Assembly: GCF_001544975.2 (NCBI RefSeq)
Contig: NZ_FCOG02000026.1
Coordinates: forward strand, 1-64,000
Source of the DNA: Caballeronia arationis
GTDB lineage: Bacteria; Pseudomonadota; Gammaproteobacteria; Burkholderiales; Burkholderiaceae
DNA length: 64,000 nt
Direction of reading: 5' to 3'
The stretch's first letter is position 1. Each line of letters starts with the position of its first letter. The notes under the pieces were generated by a model. The model made no database searches, was not told where the DNA came from, and was given only the letters and a program-made list of their open reading frames with translations. The position numbers and the translations under genes were made by a program. Of the stretch, positions 45,401 to 52,863 are shown in pieces.

Positions 45401-46140
45401 CGGTGTCGCTGCTGAAGAATTCGCGCGGTGAAATCGACGTGAACATTCCGATTTCCGGGTCGTTGTCGAATCCGGAATTCTCGATCGGCGGGCTTGTCTG
45501 GCAGGCCATCGTCAACCTCGTGCAGAAGGCCGTGACCGCGCCGTTCTCGCTGCTCGCGCATGCGTTCGGCGGCAATGGCGAGGAACTGGGTTACGTCGAA
45601 TTCGATCCCGGCTCGGACGACCTGACCGATGCCGCGAAGAAGAAGCTCGACATGATCGCGAAGGCGCTCGCCGACAAGCCGTCGATCAAGCTCGATCTGT
45701 CGGCGCGCGTGGACCCGGCGGTCGACGGTCCGGCGCTGCGGGCCGCGTATGTCGAGCGGCAGGTGCGGATTGCAAAGCTGCGCGACCAGGTCGGCAGCGG
45801 CGCGAGCGTCGATCCGTCGACCGTGAAGGTGTCCGCCGACGAGTACAGCAAGTATCTGGAGAAGGCCTACAAGTCGGCGGACTTCAAGAAGCCGCGCAAC
45901 ATGATCGGCTTGACCAAGACGCTGCCGGACGAGGAGATGAAGAAGGCGCTCGCCGAGAATGCTCCGGTCGATGACGCAGCGCTCAGGGCGCTCGCGCAGA
46001 GCCGGGCAGCGGCGGTGCAGGAATTCTTCGATGGGAAGATCGACAGCAAGCGGATTTTTGTCGTCGCGCCGAAGATGGATACCGATGGCATCAAGGACAA
46101 GGGCGCTGCCACGCGAGTGGACTTCGGGTTGAAGTCATAG
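42442..46140 (+). CDS. Giant AsmA-like DUF748 protein
   Basis: 1232 residues. One N-terminal membrane anchor (IFIGLLIALAVIGLLGFFAAPPLI, about 30-55), then a very long periplasmic region of beta-rich AsmA/DUF748 repeats (first repeat QLDRPVTIGRIALNPYTLEFEADRVHIGE). The C-terminal part contains ELGYVEFDPGSDDLTDAAKKKLDMIAKALADKPSIKLDLSARVDP, which resembles an OmpA/MotB-like domain. AsmA-like proteins such as YhdP and TamB form hydrophobic grooves that move phospholipids to the outer membrane; a similar bridging role is plausible here. It stands alone, with DUF1254 lipoprotein gene 148 bp upstream. Confidence 0.88.
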   Translation: MASVTKSSLASAGQTLRGVASARRTRRIFIGLLIALAVIGLLGFFAAPPLIRHVAEQQLSTQLDRPVTIGRIALNPYTLEFEADRVHIGESAANLKGAPASAANFIDVERLIVRTSWSSLFRLAPIVDEVKIDSPRLALVRYDAERFNFSDLIAKFSKPSPEPSKGPARFSVSNIRLENGRIDFDDRLLNARHVIDRWALGIPFVATLPSATDIFVTPSLQAHIDGSPLSIKGRTKPFAQSRESEIALTLDGLDVPKVASYAPASVPVAVKSGQLSTDLNVRFSIADGAPAIHIDGTADLADLAVTDRQNAPLVAARALHVTIANAEPLRNVYRIDELRISQPDVSLERDKSGTLNFAKLAPPARPDEPAAKDAKAPEQAAPPLDLAVKHLGIDGGRIALDDRLLAQRTQETLSNLQVTVDDFSTLAKTPARYTLKTAVDKGGKLDASGSFTLAAKTADLKLAVDALALPPFQPYIDNALAARVTDGSLGVNLPLSVDWSKPEPVIRVGAGDVTLKSLRLVPESDAAPVALASAVAKIQKVDVAARTAAIDSVQITGLSVDATRMKDGTIDLASLAGPHEAAPEPSATRKIQKAQAAGPAWRYQIGQIALADASANFTDETTTQPVKLRVAPLNVNVRQVSDDLSKPLAVDGKLTLNGKGALGVAGTVTVNPLKVALHVDGNQVDAAAFEPYFGNKLNVAIASALVNANGDVAMAGSGRDLKASYKGDVSLSNVRMIDKATSDPFAGWKLLGLTNVKADYSERGTDVEAARVVFANFYGRVLLNAQGKLNLRDVVASRSGPAQSVTRDKDAPAEASAPVPASAPQNVTAASGPESPVNLRFGQLVLQNGRVTYTDNFIKPNFTANLVGITGTIGAFGTHSTTPAPVDVAAKLAANGPVSIKGQVNPLIKKPSLDLTASAHDVELTNLTPYSSKYAGYPITKGKLNVDLHYMLADDQLTANNHLFIDQLTFGDHVDNPSATKLPVRLAVSLLKNSRGEIDVNIPISGSLSNPEFSIGGLVWQAIVNLVQKAVTAPFSLLAHAFGGNGEELGYVEFDPGSDDLTDAAKKKLDMIAKALADKPSIKLDLSARVDPAVDGPALRAAYVERQVRIAKLRDQVGSGASVDPSTVKVSADEYSKYLEKAYKSADFKKPRNMIGLTKTLPDEEMKKALAENAPVDDAALRALAQSRAAAVQEFFDGKIDSKRIFVVAPKMDTDGIKDKGAATRVDFGLKS

Positions 46141-46145
46141 GGTTT

Positions 46146-46182
46146 GGCTGTCGCTCGCCCAGTCTGGGTCCGGGCGACAGCC
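46146..46182. terminator. Hairpin between convergent DUF748 and MFS genes
   Basis: GGCTGTCGC (46146-46154) pairs perfectly with GCGACAGCC (46174-46182), with further partial pairing inside. It lies just beyond the DUF748 stop and ends 4 bp before the MFS stop. No strong T-tract, so efficiency is uncertain. Confidence 0.45.
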
Positions 46183-46186
46183 GCCT

Positions 46187-47782
46187 TCAGTGGGCTCCGG
46201 CCGCCGCCCCTCCGCCGCCGCCCTTGGCCCGCTTGGTAATCCAGATCAGCGGAATGATCGCAAGAAAGATCACCGCCGAGATAAAGAAAATGTCGTTGAG
46301 TCCCATCATCGCCGCTTGCGTGCTGAGGTTGAAGTTGAACACCCCGCGCGCTTGTGCGTCGTTCACGTTGAGCACCGTCTGCGATGTCCCGAGCGACTGC
46401 AGGAACACCGGGTTATAGACATTCGCCTGCTCCGTGAGCCGTTCGTGGTGCAACGCGATCCGGTTGTCCCACGCATTGCCGAACAGCGACGTCCCCACCG
46501 CGCCGCAAAACACCCGCGCGAAATTCGACAACCCGGCCGCCGCCGGAATCTTCGAAGGCGGCAAGCCCGACAGCACGATCGACGTAAGCGGCACGAAGAA
46601 AAGCGCCATCGGAATGCCCTGCAGAAGCGTCGGCAAGACGAGATGCCACGTGTCGATCTCGATCACATACTTCGAACGTATGTAGAACACGATCGCAAAG
46701 CCGACGAACGCCATCGTCGCGATCACGCGCGCGTCGGTGCGCGGCAGCACTTTGCCCATCACCGGCGCGAGGATCACTGCGAAGATGCCGAGCGGCGCCG
46801 TGACGAGACCCGCATCCACCGACCTGTAGTTCAGATACTGCTGCATCCATTGCGGCAACAGCACGAGGTTGCCGAAGAACACGCCATACGCGACCGAAAT
46901 CGCCACCGTCCCGCCGAAGAAATTGCGCCCCGCGAAAAGCCGCAAGTCGACGACCGGGTTCTCGTCGGTCAATTCCCACACGACGAAGAACGCAAACGCG
47001 ATCACCGCGACAATCGCGAGCACGACGATCACCGGCGACGAAAACCAGTCGAGGTCGCGGCCCTTGTCGAGCATGACCTGCAGCGACGCCACCCACGCGA
47101 CGAGCAGCGCGAGTCCGACCGCGTCGATGGGCGCCTTCTTCGTCGGCGACTCGCGCTTGCGGTAGATGATCCACGTGACCGCAGCCGCGAAGAGGCCGAC
47201 CGGGATGTTGATGTAGAAGATCCACGACCACGAATAGCTGTCGGTGATCCAGCCGCCCAGCGCGGGGCCCGCGATCGGGCCGACGGTCGCGGTCATCGCC
47301 CAGAGTGAGAGCGCCATCGACGACTTCTCCTTCGGATACGAACCGAGCAGGATCGCCTGCGAAAGCGGAATCAGCGGCCCGGCCACGGCGCCTTGCAGGA
47401 CACGGGCGACGAGCAGCACCGGCAGGTTCGGCGCGAGCCCGCAGAGCCAGGACGAGATTACAAACAGGAGAATGGCGCCGACAAACAGCTTGATCTGGCC
47501 GATGCGCTGCGTGAGCCAGCCGGTGAGCGGAATCGAGACGGCGTTGGCCGCCGCGAACACGGTGATGACCCACGTGCCTTCATTGACCGAGACGCCGAGG
47601 TTGCCGGAGATCGTCGGAATCGCGACGTTCGCAATCGACGAGTCCAGCACGTTCATGAAGGTGGCGAGCGCGACGGCGAAGGTCGCGAGGACGAGCTGGC
47701 CGCCCGCGAGCGGAGGGGGCGCGGGCTGGCCGGAGGGCGCCCGGGATGCGGGCGCGGCGGCGTTCGAGGGCGGCGTGCTCAT
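46187..47782 (-). CDS. DHA2-family MFS multidrug exporter (EmrB/QacA type)
   Basis: 531 residues with about 14 membrane helices. Family motifs: FMNVLDSSIANVAIPTISGNLGVSVNEGTWVITVFAAANAVSIPLTGWLTQRIGQ (motifs D1 and A), VLLVARVLQGAVAGPLIPLSQAIL (motif B) and ALWAM-like motif C TATVGPIAGPALGGWITD. A proline/alanine-rich cytosolic N-terminus and a glycine-rich C-terminal tail flank the core. It is a proton-driven drug or metabolite exporter; EmrB partners usually need an EmrA membrane-fusion protein and an outer-membrane channel, neither of which is adjacent. Substrate unknown. Confidence 0.93.
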   Translation of the reverse strand: MSTPPSNAAAPASRAPSGQPAPPPLAGGQLVLATFAVALATFMNVLDSSIANVAIPTISGNLGVSVNEGTWVITVFAAANAVSIPLTGWLTQRIGQIKLFVGAILLFVISSWLCGLAPNLPVLLVARVLQGAVAGPLIPLSQAILLGSYPKEKSSMALSLWAMTATVGPIAGPALGGWITDSYSWSWIFYINIPVGLFAAAVTWIIYRKRESPTKKAPIDAVGLALLVAWVASLQVMLDKGRDLDWFSSPVIVVLAIVAVIAFAFFVVWELTDENPVVDLRLFAGRNFFGGTVAISVAYGVFFGNLVLLPQWMQQYLNYRSVDAGLVTAPLGIFAVILAPVMGKVLPRTDARVIATMAFVGFAIVFYIRSKYVIEIDTWHLVLPTLLQGIPMALFFVPLTSIVLSGLPPSKIPAAAGLSNFARVFCGAVGTSLFGNAWDNRIALHHERLTEQANVYNPVFLQSLGTSQTVLNVNDAQARGVFNFNLSTQAAMMGLNDIFFISAVIFLAIIPLIWITKRAKGGGGGAAAGAH

Positions 47783-47857
47783 GCGTCAGTCCGTTGAGAT
47801 CGAGCCGCCAGTGTGCCAGCGCCGATAAAACGGCGCACGAACCCGCCCGTGCGAGGC

Positions 47858-48652
47858 TTACTTCGCCGAGATGTCGATGTCGCCGAGATACTTCTTCGCG
47901 TACTTGTCGATGGTGCCGTCGGCCCGGACCTTCTCGATCGCGGCGTTGAGCTTCGCCTTCAGCGCGTCGTCGCCCTTGCGCACGCCGTACGCGATACCGC
48001 TGCCGAGGATCTTGTCGTCGCGCACGGGCGCGCCGGCGAAGCTGTAGCCCTTGCCGTCCGGCTTCGAGAGGAAGCCGGTCTGTCCGGCGGGCGCGAGCAC
48101 CAGCGTGCCGTCCAGCCGCCCGGCGACGAGATCGGTATAGACCTGGTTCTGGTCCTGATACGCGACGACGTTCACACCCGCGTTTGCCCAGTGCGCCTTG
48201 GCATACGTTTCCTGAATCGATCCCTGCAATACGCCGACGCTCTTGCCCTTGAGCGATTCGACGCTCGGCTGCAGGCCGCTGCCGGTCTTCGCGATGAGCT
48301 GCGTCGGCACGCGATACACGACGGTCGTGAAATCGATGGCCTGGCGGCGCGCGTCGGTTGCGTTCATCGCGGAGTTGATCGCGTCGAACTTGCGGCCCTG
48401 CAGCGCGGGAATCAGACCGTCGAACGAAGTCTCGACCCACTGGCAGGTCATCTTCGCGGCGGCGCAAACTGCCTTGCCGACGTCGATGTCGAGCCCCTGC
48501 AACTCGCCCGTCGACGACTTCGATTCGAACGGCGGGTATTGCGCTTCGAGGCCGAAGCGCAGCGTGTCGGCAGCGAGCGCCGCCGTGCTCGCGCCCGCGA
48601 ACGAGCACGCGAGCAGCACTGCGGCGGCCAGCTTGTGATTCAGTTTGATCAT
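47858..48652 (-). CDS. Periplasmic amino-acid binding protein (basic amino acid type)
   Basis: 264 residues. Signal peptide about 1-28 (AAAVLLACSFAGASTAALAAD), then a bacterial extracellular solute-binding family 3 fold: LRFGLEAQYPPFESKSSTGELQGLDIDVGKAVCAAAKMTCQWVETSFDGLIPALQGRKFDAI and KGKSVGVLQGSIQETYA. The motif set matches lysine/arginine/ornithine- or histidine-type binding proteins. It lies 29 bp downstream of the aminotransferase gene in the same direction, so the two may be co-expressed. No permease or ATPase genes are adjacent. Confidence 0.9.
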   Translation of the reverse strand: MIKLNHKLAAAVLLACSFAGASTAALAADTLRFGLEAQYPPFESKSSTGELQGLDIDVGKAVCAAAKMTCQWVETSFDGLIPALQGRKFDAINSAMNATDARRQAIDFTTVVYRVPTQLIAKTGSGLQPSVESLKGKSVGVLQGSIQETYAKAHWANAGVNVVAYQDQNQVYTDLVAGRLDGTLVLAPAGQTGFLSKPDGKGYSFAGAPVRDDKILGSGIAYGVRKGDDALKAKLNAAIEKVRADGTIDKYAKKYLGDIDISAK

Positions 48653-48681
48653 CCTGGGTCTCCCGGATCGAATGTGTTTGG

Positions 48682-49836
48682 TCAGATCGAAGCAAGGCGG
48701 CGCGCGCCTTCGAGCAGCGTGTCGTCGTCCTTCGCGAACGAAAAGCGGATCACGCGGTTGTCCGTGCCGTCGGCGTAGAACGCGGACAGCGGAATGGTCG
48801 CGACCCGCGCCTCGCGGATCAGGCGCAGCACGAAGTCGCTGTCGCTTTCCTCGGAGAACGCGCCAAAGCGTGCAAGCATGAAGAAACTGCCCGCGCTCGG
48901 CAAGAGTTCAAAACGCGAACCCGCGAGCGCTTTCGCGAGCAGGTCGCGCTTCTTCTGATAGAACGGTCCGAGGCCGAGATAGCTCGATTCGTCGGCGAGC
49001 GCTTCGGCGAACGCGATCTGCATCGGCGTGTCGGCGGAAAACGTCATGAACTGGTGGACCTTGCGGATCTCGGCGGTGAGCTCGGCCGGCGCGAGGCAGA
49101 AGCCGACGCGCCAGCCCGTCACGTGATACGACTTGCCGAACGACGACACGATCACGCTGCGCTCGGCAAGCGCCGGATGGCGCGCCATGCTCTGATGCAG
49201 CGCACCGTCGAACACGACGTGCTCGTACACTTCGTCGGAGAGCACGATGATCTGCGTGTCGCGCGTGAGCGCCGTCAGGCGTTCGATGTCGTGGGCGGTG
49301 AACGCGCTGCCGCTCGGATTGTGCGGCGTATTGACGAGGATCATGCGCGTCTTCGGCGTGATCTTCGCGGCGACTTCGTCCCAGTCGATCTGGAAGGTCT
49401 CCCCCGACAGCTTGATCGCGACCGGCGTCGCGCCCTGCAACTGGACGATCGGCCCGTAGCTGTCGAACGACGGCTCGAAATAGATCACCTCGTCGCCGGG
49501 ATGCACGAGCGCGCTGATCGACGCATAGAGGCCCTCGCTCGCGCTCGCGACCACGGTGATTTCGCTGCCCGGATCGTACTTCGCGCCGTAGAGCTTTTCG
49601 GTCTTCGCGGCGAGCGCCTCGCGCAGCGCGACCACGCCCGACATCGGGGAATACTGGTTATGTCCTGCCCGCATGGCTCGCGAAACCGCTTCGACGAGTT
49701 TCGGATCGCAGGCGAAGTTCGGCGCGCCCTGCGACAGGTTCAGCGCCTTGTGTTCCTCGGCGAGCTGGCCGATCACGGTGAAAATGGTGGTGCCGACGTT
49801 CGGCAGTTTCGATTGAGGCGTGCAGGCACTTTTCAC
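48682..49836 (-). CDS. Class I PLP aminotransferase (methionine/glutamine-type, YbdL-like)
   Basis: 384 residues from a GTG start. Motifs: PQSKLPNVGTTIFTVIGQLAEEHKALNLSQGAPNF, QYSPMSGVVALREALA, VNTPHNPSGSAF, VLSDEVYEHVVFDG and the PLP lysine in SSFGKSYHVTGWRVGF. The pattern follows E. coli YbdL (methionine aminotransferase, 386 residues) almost colinearly. The GTG at 49836 is chosen because GGAG sits 8 bp before it and the product then begins where YbdL begins. Upstream ATGs at 49938-49920 would add residues unlike the family and leave almost no promoter space with the divergent LysR gene. Confidence 0.88.
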   Translation of the reverse strand: MKSACTPQSKLPNVGTTIFTVIGQLAEEHKALNLSQGAPNFACDPKLVEAVSRAMRAGHNQYSPMSGVVALREALAAKTEKLYGAKYDPGSEITVVASASEGLYASISALVHPGDEVIYFEPSFDSYGPIVQLQGATPVAIKLSGETFQIDWDEVAAKITPKTRMILVNTPHNPSGSAFTAHDIERLTALTRDTQIIVLSDEVYEHVVFDGALHQSMARHPALAERSVIVSSFGKSYHVTGWRVGFCLAPAELTAEIRKVHQFMTFSADTPMQIAFAEALADESSYLGLGPFYQKKRDLLAKALAGSRFELLPSAGSFFMLARFGAFSEESDSDFVLRLIREARVATIPLSAFYADGTDNRVIRFSFAKDDDTLLEGARRLASI

Positions 49837-49955
49837 GACGACGGCTCCAGAAGCGGTTGCGATGAGTCTTTTGTCGATTGAACCGCGGCAATAATGGGCG
49901 GACAATCGAAAGTTTGTCATACTAGCCATGCTTCGCACTCATGCCTGGAACCCCG

Positions 49956-50873
49956 ATGAAAGCGCTTCCGTCTATCGACGTGCTCAAAACGTTTCTCGTC
50001 GTCGCGCAGAAGCTCAACTTCACGCGCGCGGCGGACGTCCTCAATCTTACGCAGGGCGCGGTGAGCCGGCAGATTTCCGGGCTGGAATCGCATCTAGGCT
50101 ACGCGCTCTTCGTGCGCCAGGCGCGCGGGCTCGCGCTCACGCCGCACGGGGCGATCCTGCTCGCGCCCTTGCAGCAGGCGTTCGCGCAGATCGGCGAGGC
50201 GCTCGCGAAGAGCGGAGCGCAGTCCGGCACGCTGCGGGTGAAATGCCCGACCTGCGCGATGCGCTGGATTCTGCCGCGCGTGATCCGGCTGCAAAACGAG
50301 CGGCCCGAGCTGGTGGTGGAAGTGACGGCGGCGGTGTCGCACGGTGTCGAGTTCAACGCCGAGCAGTTCGATGCCGCGATCGTCTTCGGCAAGCCGACAG
50401 TGAAGGGTGTGAGCACGCATCATCTGTTCGACGAGGTGCTGACGCCGGTTTGCGCGCCGGGCCTGTGGAAGGGCAAGAAGGGGCGGGCCGCGACGCCCGA
50501 CGATCTCGCCGACAAGACGCTCCTGCATCCCACCCGCGACCGGCGCGACTGGCTGCGCTGGCTGGAGGCGTATGGCTATCGCGGTTTGCCGTCGACGAAG
50601 GCACAGCATTTCGATACGCTCGATCTGGCGATTTCGTCGGCGATGCAGGGACTTGGCGTCACGATCGGCGATCTTTCGCTGATCGATGAGGATTTGCGCG
50701 CGAAGCGCATCGTCACGCCGTTTTCGCTGTGCGTGCCGAGCGGCGCGGCGTATTACCTGATTTATCCGGAGCGGCCCGCGCCGTCGCCCGCGTTGCAGCA
50801 GTTCGCAGAGTGGCTGGAGGACGAGGCGGCACAGACTCGCGCGAGCCTGTCCGCCTATCTGCAAGCGGCGTGA
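49956..50873 (+). CDS. LysR-family regulator (GcvA-like)
   Basis: 305 residues: N-terminal helix-turn-helix (LPSIDVLKTFLVVAQKLNFTRAADVLNLTQGAVSRQISGLESHLG) and a co-inducer-binding domain (GTLRVKCPTCAMRWILPRVIRLQNERPELVVEV to PAPSPALQQFAEWLEDEA). It is divergent from the aminotransferase/binding-protein pair, which it probably controls. The ATG at 49956 has GGAA at usable distance; the in-frame ATG at 49941 has none. Only 3 bp separate its stop from the convergent binding-protein gene. Confidence 0.9.
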   Translation: MKALPSIDVLKTFLVVAQKLNFTRAADVLNLTQGAVSRQISGLESHLGYALFVRQARGLALTPHGAILLAPLQQAFAQIGEALAKSGAQSGTLRVKCPTCAMRWILPRVIRLQNERPELVVEVTAAVSHGVEFNAEQFDAAIVFGKPTVKGVSTHHLFDEVLTPVCAPGLWKGKKGRAATPDDLADKTLLHPTRDRRDWLRWLEAYGYRGLPSTKAQHFDTLDLAISSAMQGLGVTIGDLSLIDEDLRAKRIVTPFSLCVPSGAAYYLIYPERPAPSPALQQFAEWLEDEAAQTRASLSAYLQAA

Positions 50874-50876
50874 TGC

Positions 50877-52034
50877 TTACATGCCGCTCTTCGTGACGAT
50901 CGACACCCATGCGCCGTTCTTGACCTGATACAGCGTCGACGATGCGTTCTTCAGCGCGCCGTTGTCGTCGAAAGCGATCGGGCCGGTGATGCCGTCGAAT
51001 GAAATCTTCTTCAGCACCGGCCGATACACCTTCGGATCGGTCGAGTTCGCCTTCTGCATCGCGTGGATCGCGGCCCAGGCGGCGTCGTAGCCGAACGGCG
51101 CGTACGACAGGATCGCCACGCCGAAGCGCTTCTTGAACTTCTCGTCGAACGCCTTGCCGTGCGGCAGCTTGTCGAGCGGGCTGCCGTATTCCCACGCCTG
51201 CGCCCCTTCGGCCGGATCGCCCGCGAGCTTCAGGAAATCCGCGTCCATCACGCCGCCGCCGCCGACGAACTGCGCGTTCATGCCGAGCTGCTTCATCCGC
51301 TTGACGACCGCCGCCGCCTGCCGGTCGAGGCCGCCGAAGAAGATCAGGGCGGCGTTCGTCGCCTTGATGCGCGTGAGTTGCGCGCTGAAATCGACGGTCT
51401 GGTTGTCGCTGAATTCGCGCGCGACGATCGTGCCGCCCTTCGCTTTCACCGCTTTTTCGAACTCGTCGGCTTCGCCCTGGCCGAAGGCCGTGCGGTCGTC
51501 GATGATCGCGATGCGCTTCGCCTTCGTTGTCGTCACGGCGTAGATGCCGGCGTTGCCCGCGTTCTGCGCGTCGCTCGAAATCACGGTGAAGACGTTCGCG
51601 AAGCCCTGCGTCGTGATGGTCGGATTGGTCGCGGCCGGGTCGATCACCGGGATGCCGGCGTTCTCATACACGCGCGACGCGGGCAGCGTCGTGCCGGAAT
51701 TGAAGTGGCCGACGACGACCGCGACGCCATCGTCCACGAGCTTTTGCGCCGCCTGCACGCCGACGCGCGGGTCGGCTTGATCGTCTTCTGCGGCGATTTC
51801 GAATTTCGCGGTCTTGCCGCCGATCTTGATGTTCTTCGCGTTGGCCTCGTCGAGCGCCAGTTGCACGCCGTTCTGCAAGTCCTTGCCATAGCCCGCGTTT
51901 GCGCCGGTGAGCGGCGCGGCAAAGCCGACCTTGACGGCGAGGTCTTCCGCCGAAGCCGCGAGCGGCATTGCGGTGAGGGTGCCGGCACAGGCCAGCATCA
52001 AGGCAAGCGGTTTCAAGCTCGGGCGAACACGCAT
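50877..52034 (-). CDS. Branched-chain amino acid-type ABC binding protein (LivJ-like)
   Basis: 385 residues. Signal peptide about 1-29 (ALMLACAGTLTAMPLAASAED) and a type I periplasmic binding fold: VKVGFAAPLTGANAGYGKDLQNGVQLALDEANA, FEIAAEDDQADPRVGVQAAQKLVDDGVAVVVGHFNSGTTLPASRVYENAGIPVIDPAATNPTIT. LivJ/LivK-type proteins bind leucine, isoleucine and valine, though many relatives bind other amino acids or amides. Strong ribosome site (AAAAGGAGAGGAAACC). It stands alone without livHMGF; the core transporter must be elsewhere. Confidence 0.92.
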   Translation of the reverse strand: MRVRPSLKPLALMLACAGTLTAMPLAASAEDLAVKVGFAAPLTGANAGYGKDLQNGVQLALDEANAKNIKIGGKTAKFEIAAEDDQADPRVGVQAAQKLVDDGVAVVVGHFNSGTTLPASRVYENAGIPVIDPAATNPTITTQGFANVFTVISSDAQNAGNAGIYAVTTTKAKRIAIIDDRTAFGQGEADEFEKAVKAKGGTIVAREFSDNQTVDFSAQLTRIKATNAALIFFGGLDRQAAAVVKRMKQLGMNAQFVGGGGVMDADFLKLAGDPAEGAQAWEYGSPLDKLPHGKAFDEKFKKRFGVAILSYAPFGYDAAWAAIHAMQKANSTDPKVYRPVLKKISFDGITGPIAFDDNGALKNASSTLYQVKNGAWVSIVTKSGM

Positions 52035-52273
52035 GGTTTCCTCTCCTTTTAGTTGGCAATCGACTGGAACACGGCCGGATTCGTCGGCGCAAGAAGGGCT
52101 TGCACCGATGCGGGACGCGTCTGGTTGCGCGCGTGGAATCCGGCTCCCCGCTGAATCCGCAATTTAGGAAGCCAAAATCCGTGCGTCTTGGCTTTTCGGC
52201 GCGCCGCGAATGCGGATTTCGGCATAGGGGACATATCGGAGCCGCTTCCGCGCGTACGGAAGAACGGTTCCAC

Positions 52274-52307
52274 TTGACAAAGTGCATATGCACAACTAGG
52301 CTACAAT
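52274..52307 (+). promoter_or_regulatory. marR promoter with overlapping palindromic operator
   Basis: -35 TTGACA (52274-52279), 17-bp spacer, -10 TAGGCT (52297-52302). The perfect palindrome GTGCATATGCAC (52282-52293) fills the spacer, so bound MarR would block RNA polymerase. The identical palindrome occurs at 52817-52828. The predicted transcription start is at or next to the ATG at 52309. Confidence 0.72.
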
Positions 52308-52308
52308 C

Positions 52309-52761
52309 ATGACTTCCAGTTCAACCTCCGCCCCGGCCTCCAGGTCGTCCTACCTGGATTGCAATTGCTTTGCGATTCGGCAGGCCGCGCGCTACGTCTC
52401 GCAGTTGTACGAGCGCCATTTGAGCGGCGTGGGTCTCACCGGCGCGCAGTTCACGCTGGTGGCCGCGATCGGGCGCAGTCCCGGCATCCAGATGGCCGAT
52501 CTCGCCGAGGCGATGGTGATGGACCGCACGACGCTCGTTCGTGCGCTCAAGCCGTTGCAGCGCGATGGCATCGTCGAGGCGGCGCCGCAGTCGTCGGGCA
52601 CGCGCGCGGTTGGCTTGCGCCTCTCCGCGGCGGGCAAGGAAGCGCTCGCGCGGGCGTCGCTCTGCTGGCAGGCGGCGCAGGCGGAATTCGAGGAGAAGTT
52701 CGGGCAGGACCGCGCGCGGCAGTTGCGCCAGTCGTTGTTCGAATTGACTTCGGGCGGTTGA
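52309..52761 (+). CDS. MarR-family regulator
   Basis: 150 residues. The winged-helix region is LTGAQFTLVAAIGRSPGIQMADLAEAMVMDRTTLVRALKPLQRDGIVEAAPQSSGTRAVGLRLSAAGKEAL; flanking helices provide dimerisation. An N-terminal SYLDCNCFAIRQAARYV segment carries a Cys-x-Cys pair that could sense oxidants or electrophiles. No ribosome site is visible before the ATG, consistent with a leaderless transcript. It probably represses itself and the downstream SDR-thiolase genes through the two identical palindromes. A terminator follows the gene. Confidence 0.92.
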   Translation: MTSSSTSAPASRSSYLDCNCFAIRQAARYVSQLYERHLSGVGLTGAQFTLVAAIGRSPGIQMADLAEAMVMDRTTLVRALKPLQRDGIVEAAPQSSGTRAVGLRLSAAGKEALARASLCWQAAQAEFEEKFGQDRARQLRQSLFELTSGG

Positions 52762-52778
52762 AACGAAAGGCAGCGCAG

Positions 52779-52804
52779 GACCCGCATTGAGCCGGGTCTT
52801 TTTT
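52779..52804 (+). terminator. Intrinsic terminator after marR
   Basis: GACCCG (52779-52784), 8-nt loop, CGGGTC (52793-52798), then TTTTTT (52799-52804). It isolates marR from the SDR gene, which therefore has its own operator-bearing promoter region. Confidence 0.82.
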
Positions 52805-52816
52805 CTGGCCGTGAAA

Positions 52817-52828
52817 GTGCATATGCAC
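52817..52828. promoter_or_regulatory. Second MarR operator, upstream of the SDR-thiolase genes
   Basis: GTGCATATGCAC, identical in all 12 bp to the operator in the marR promoter. It lies 35 bp before the SDR start codon. The -35/-10 boxes of this promoter are not obvious. Confidence 0.7.
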
Positions 52829-52863
52829 TAAGGCGCGGCAAGGCATTCATTGGAGCGAAGCAC

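Noticed and set aside
42355-45561. 1068-codon minus-strand open frame
   Set aside because: Antisense to the DUF748 gene; its length only reflects strong third-position GC in the real gene.
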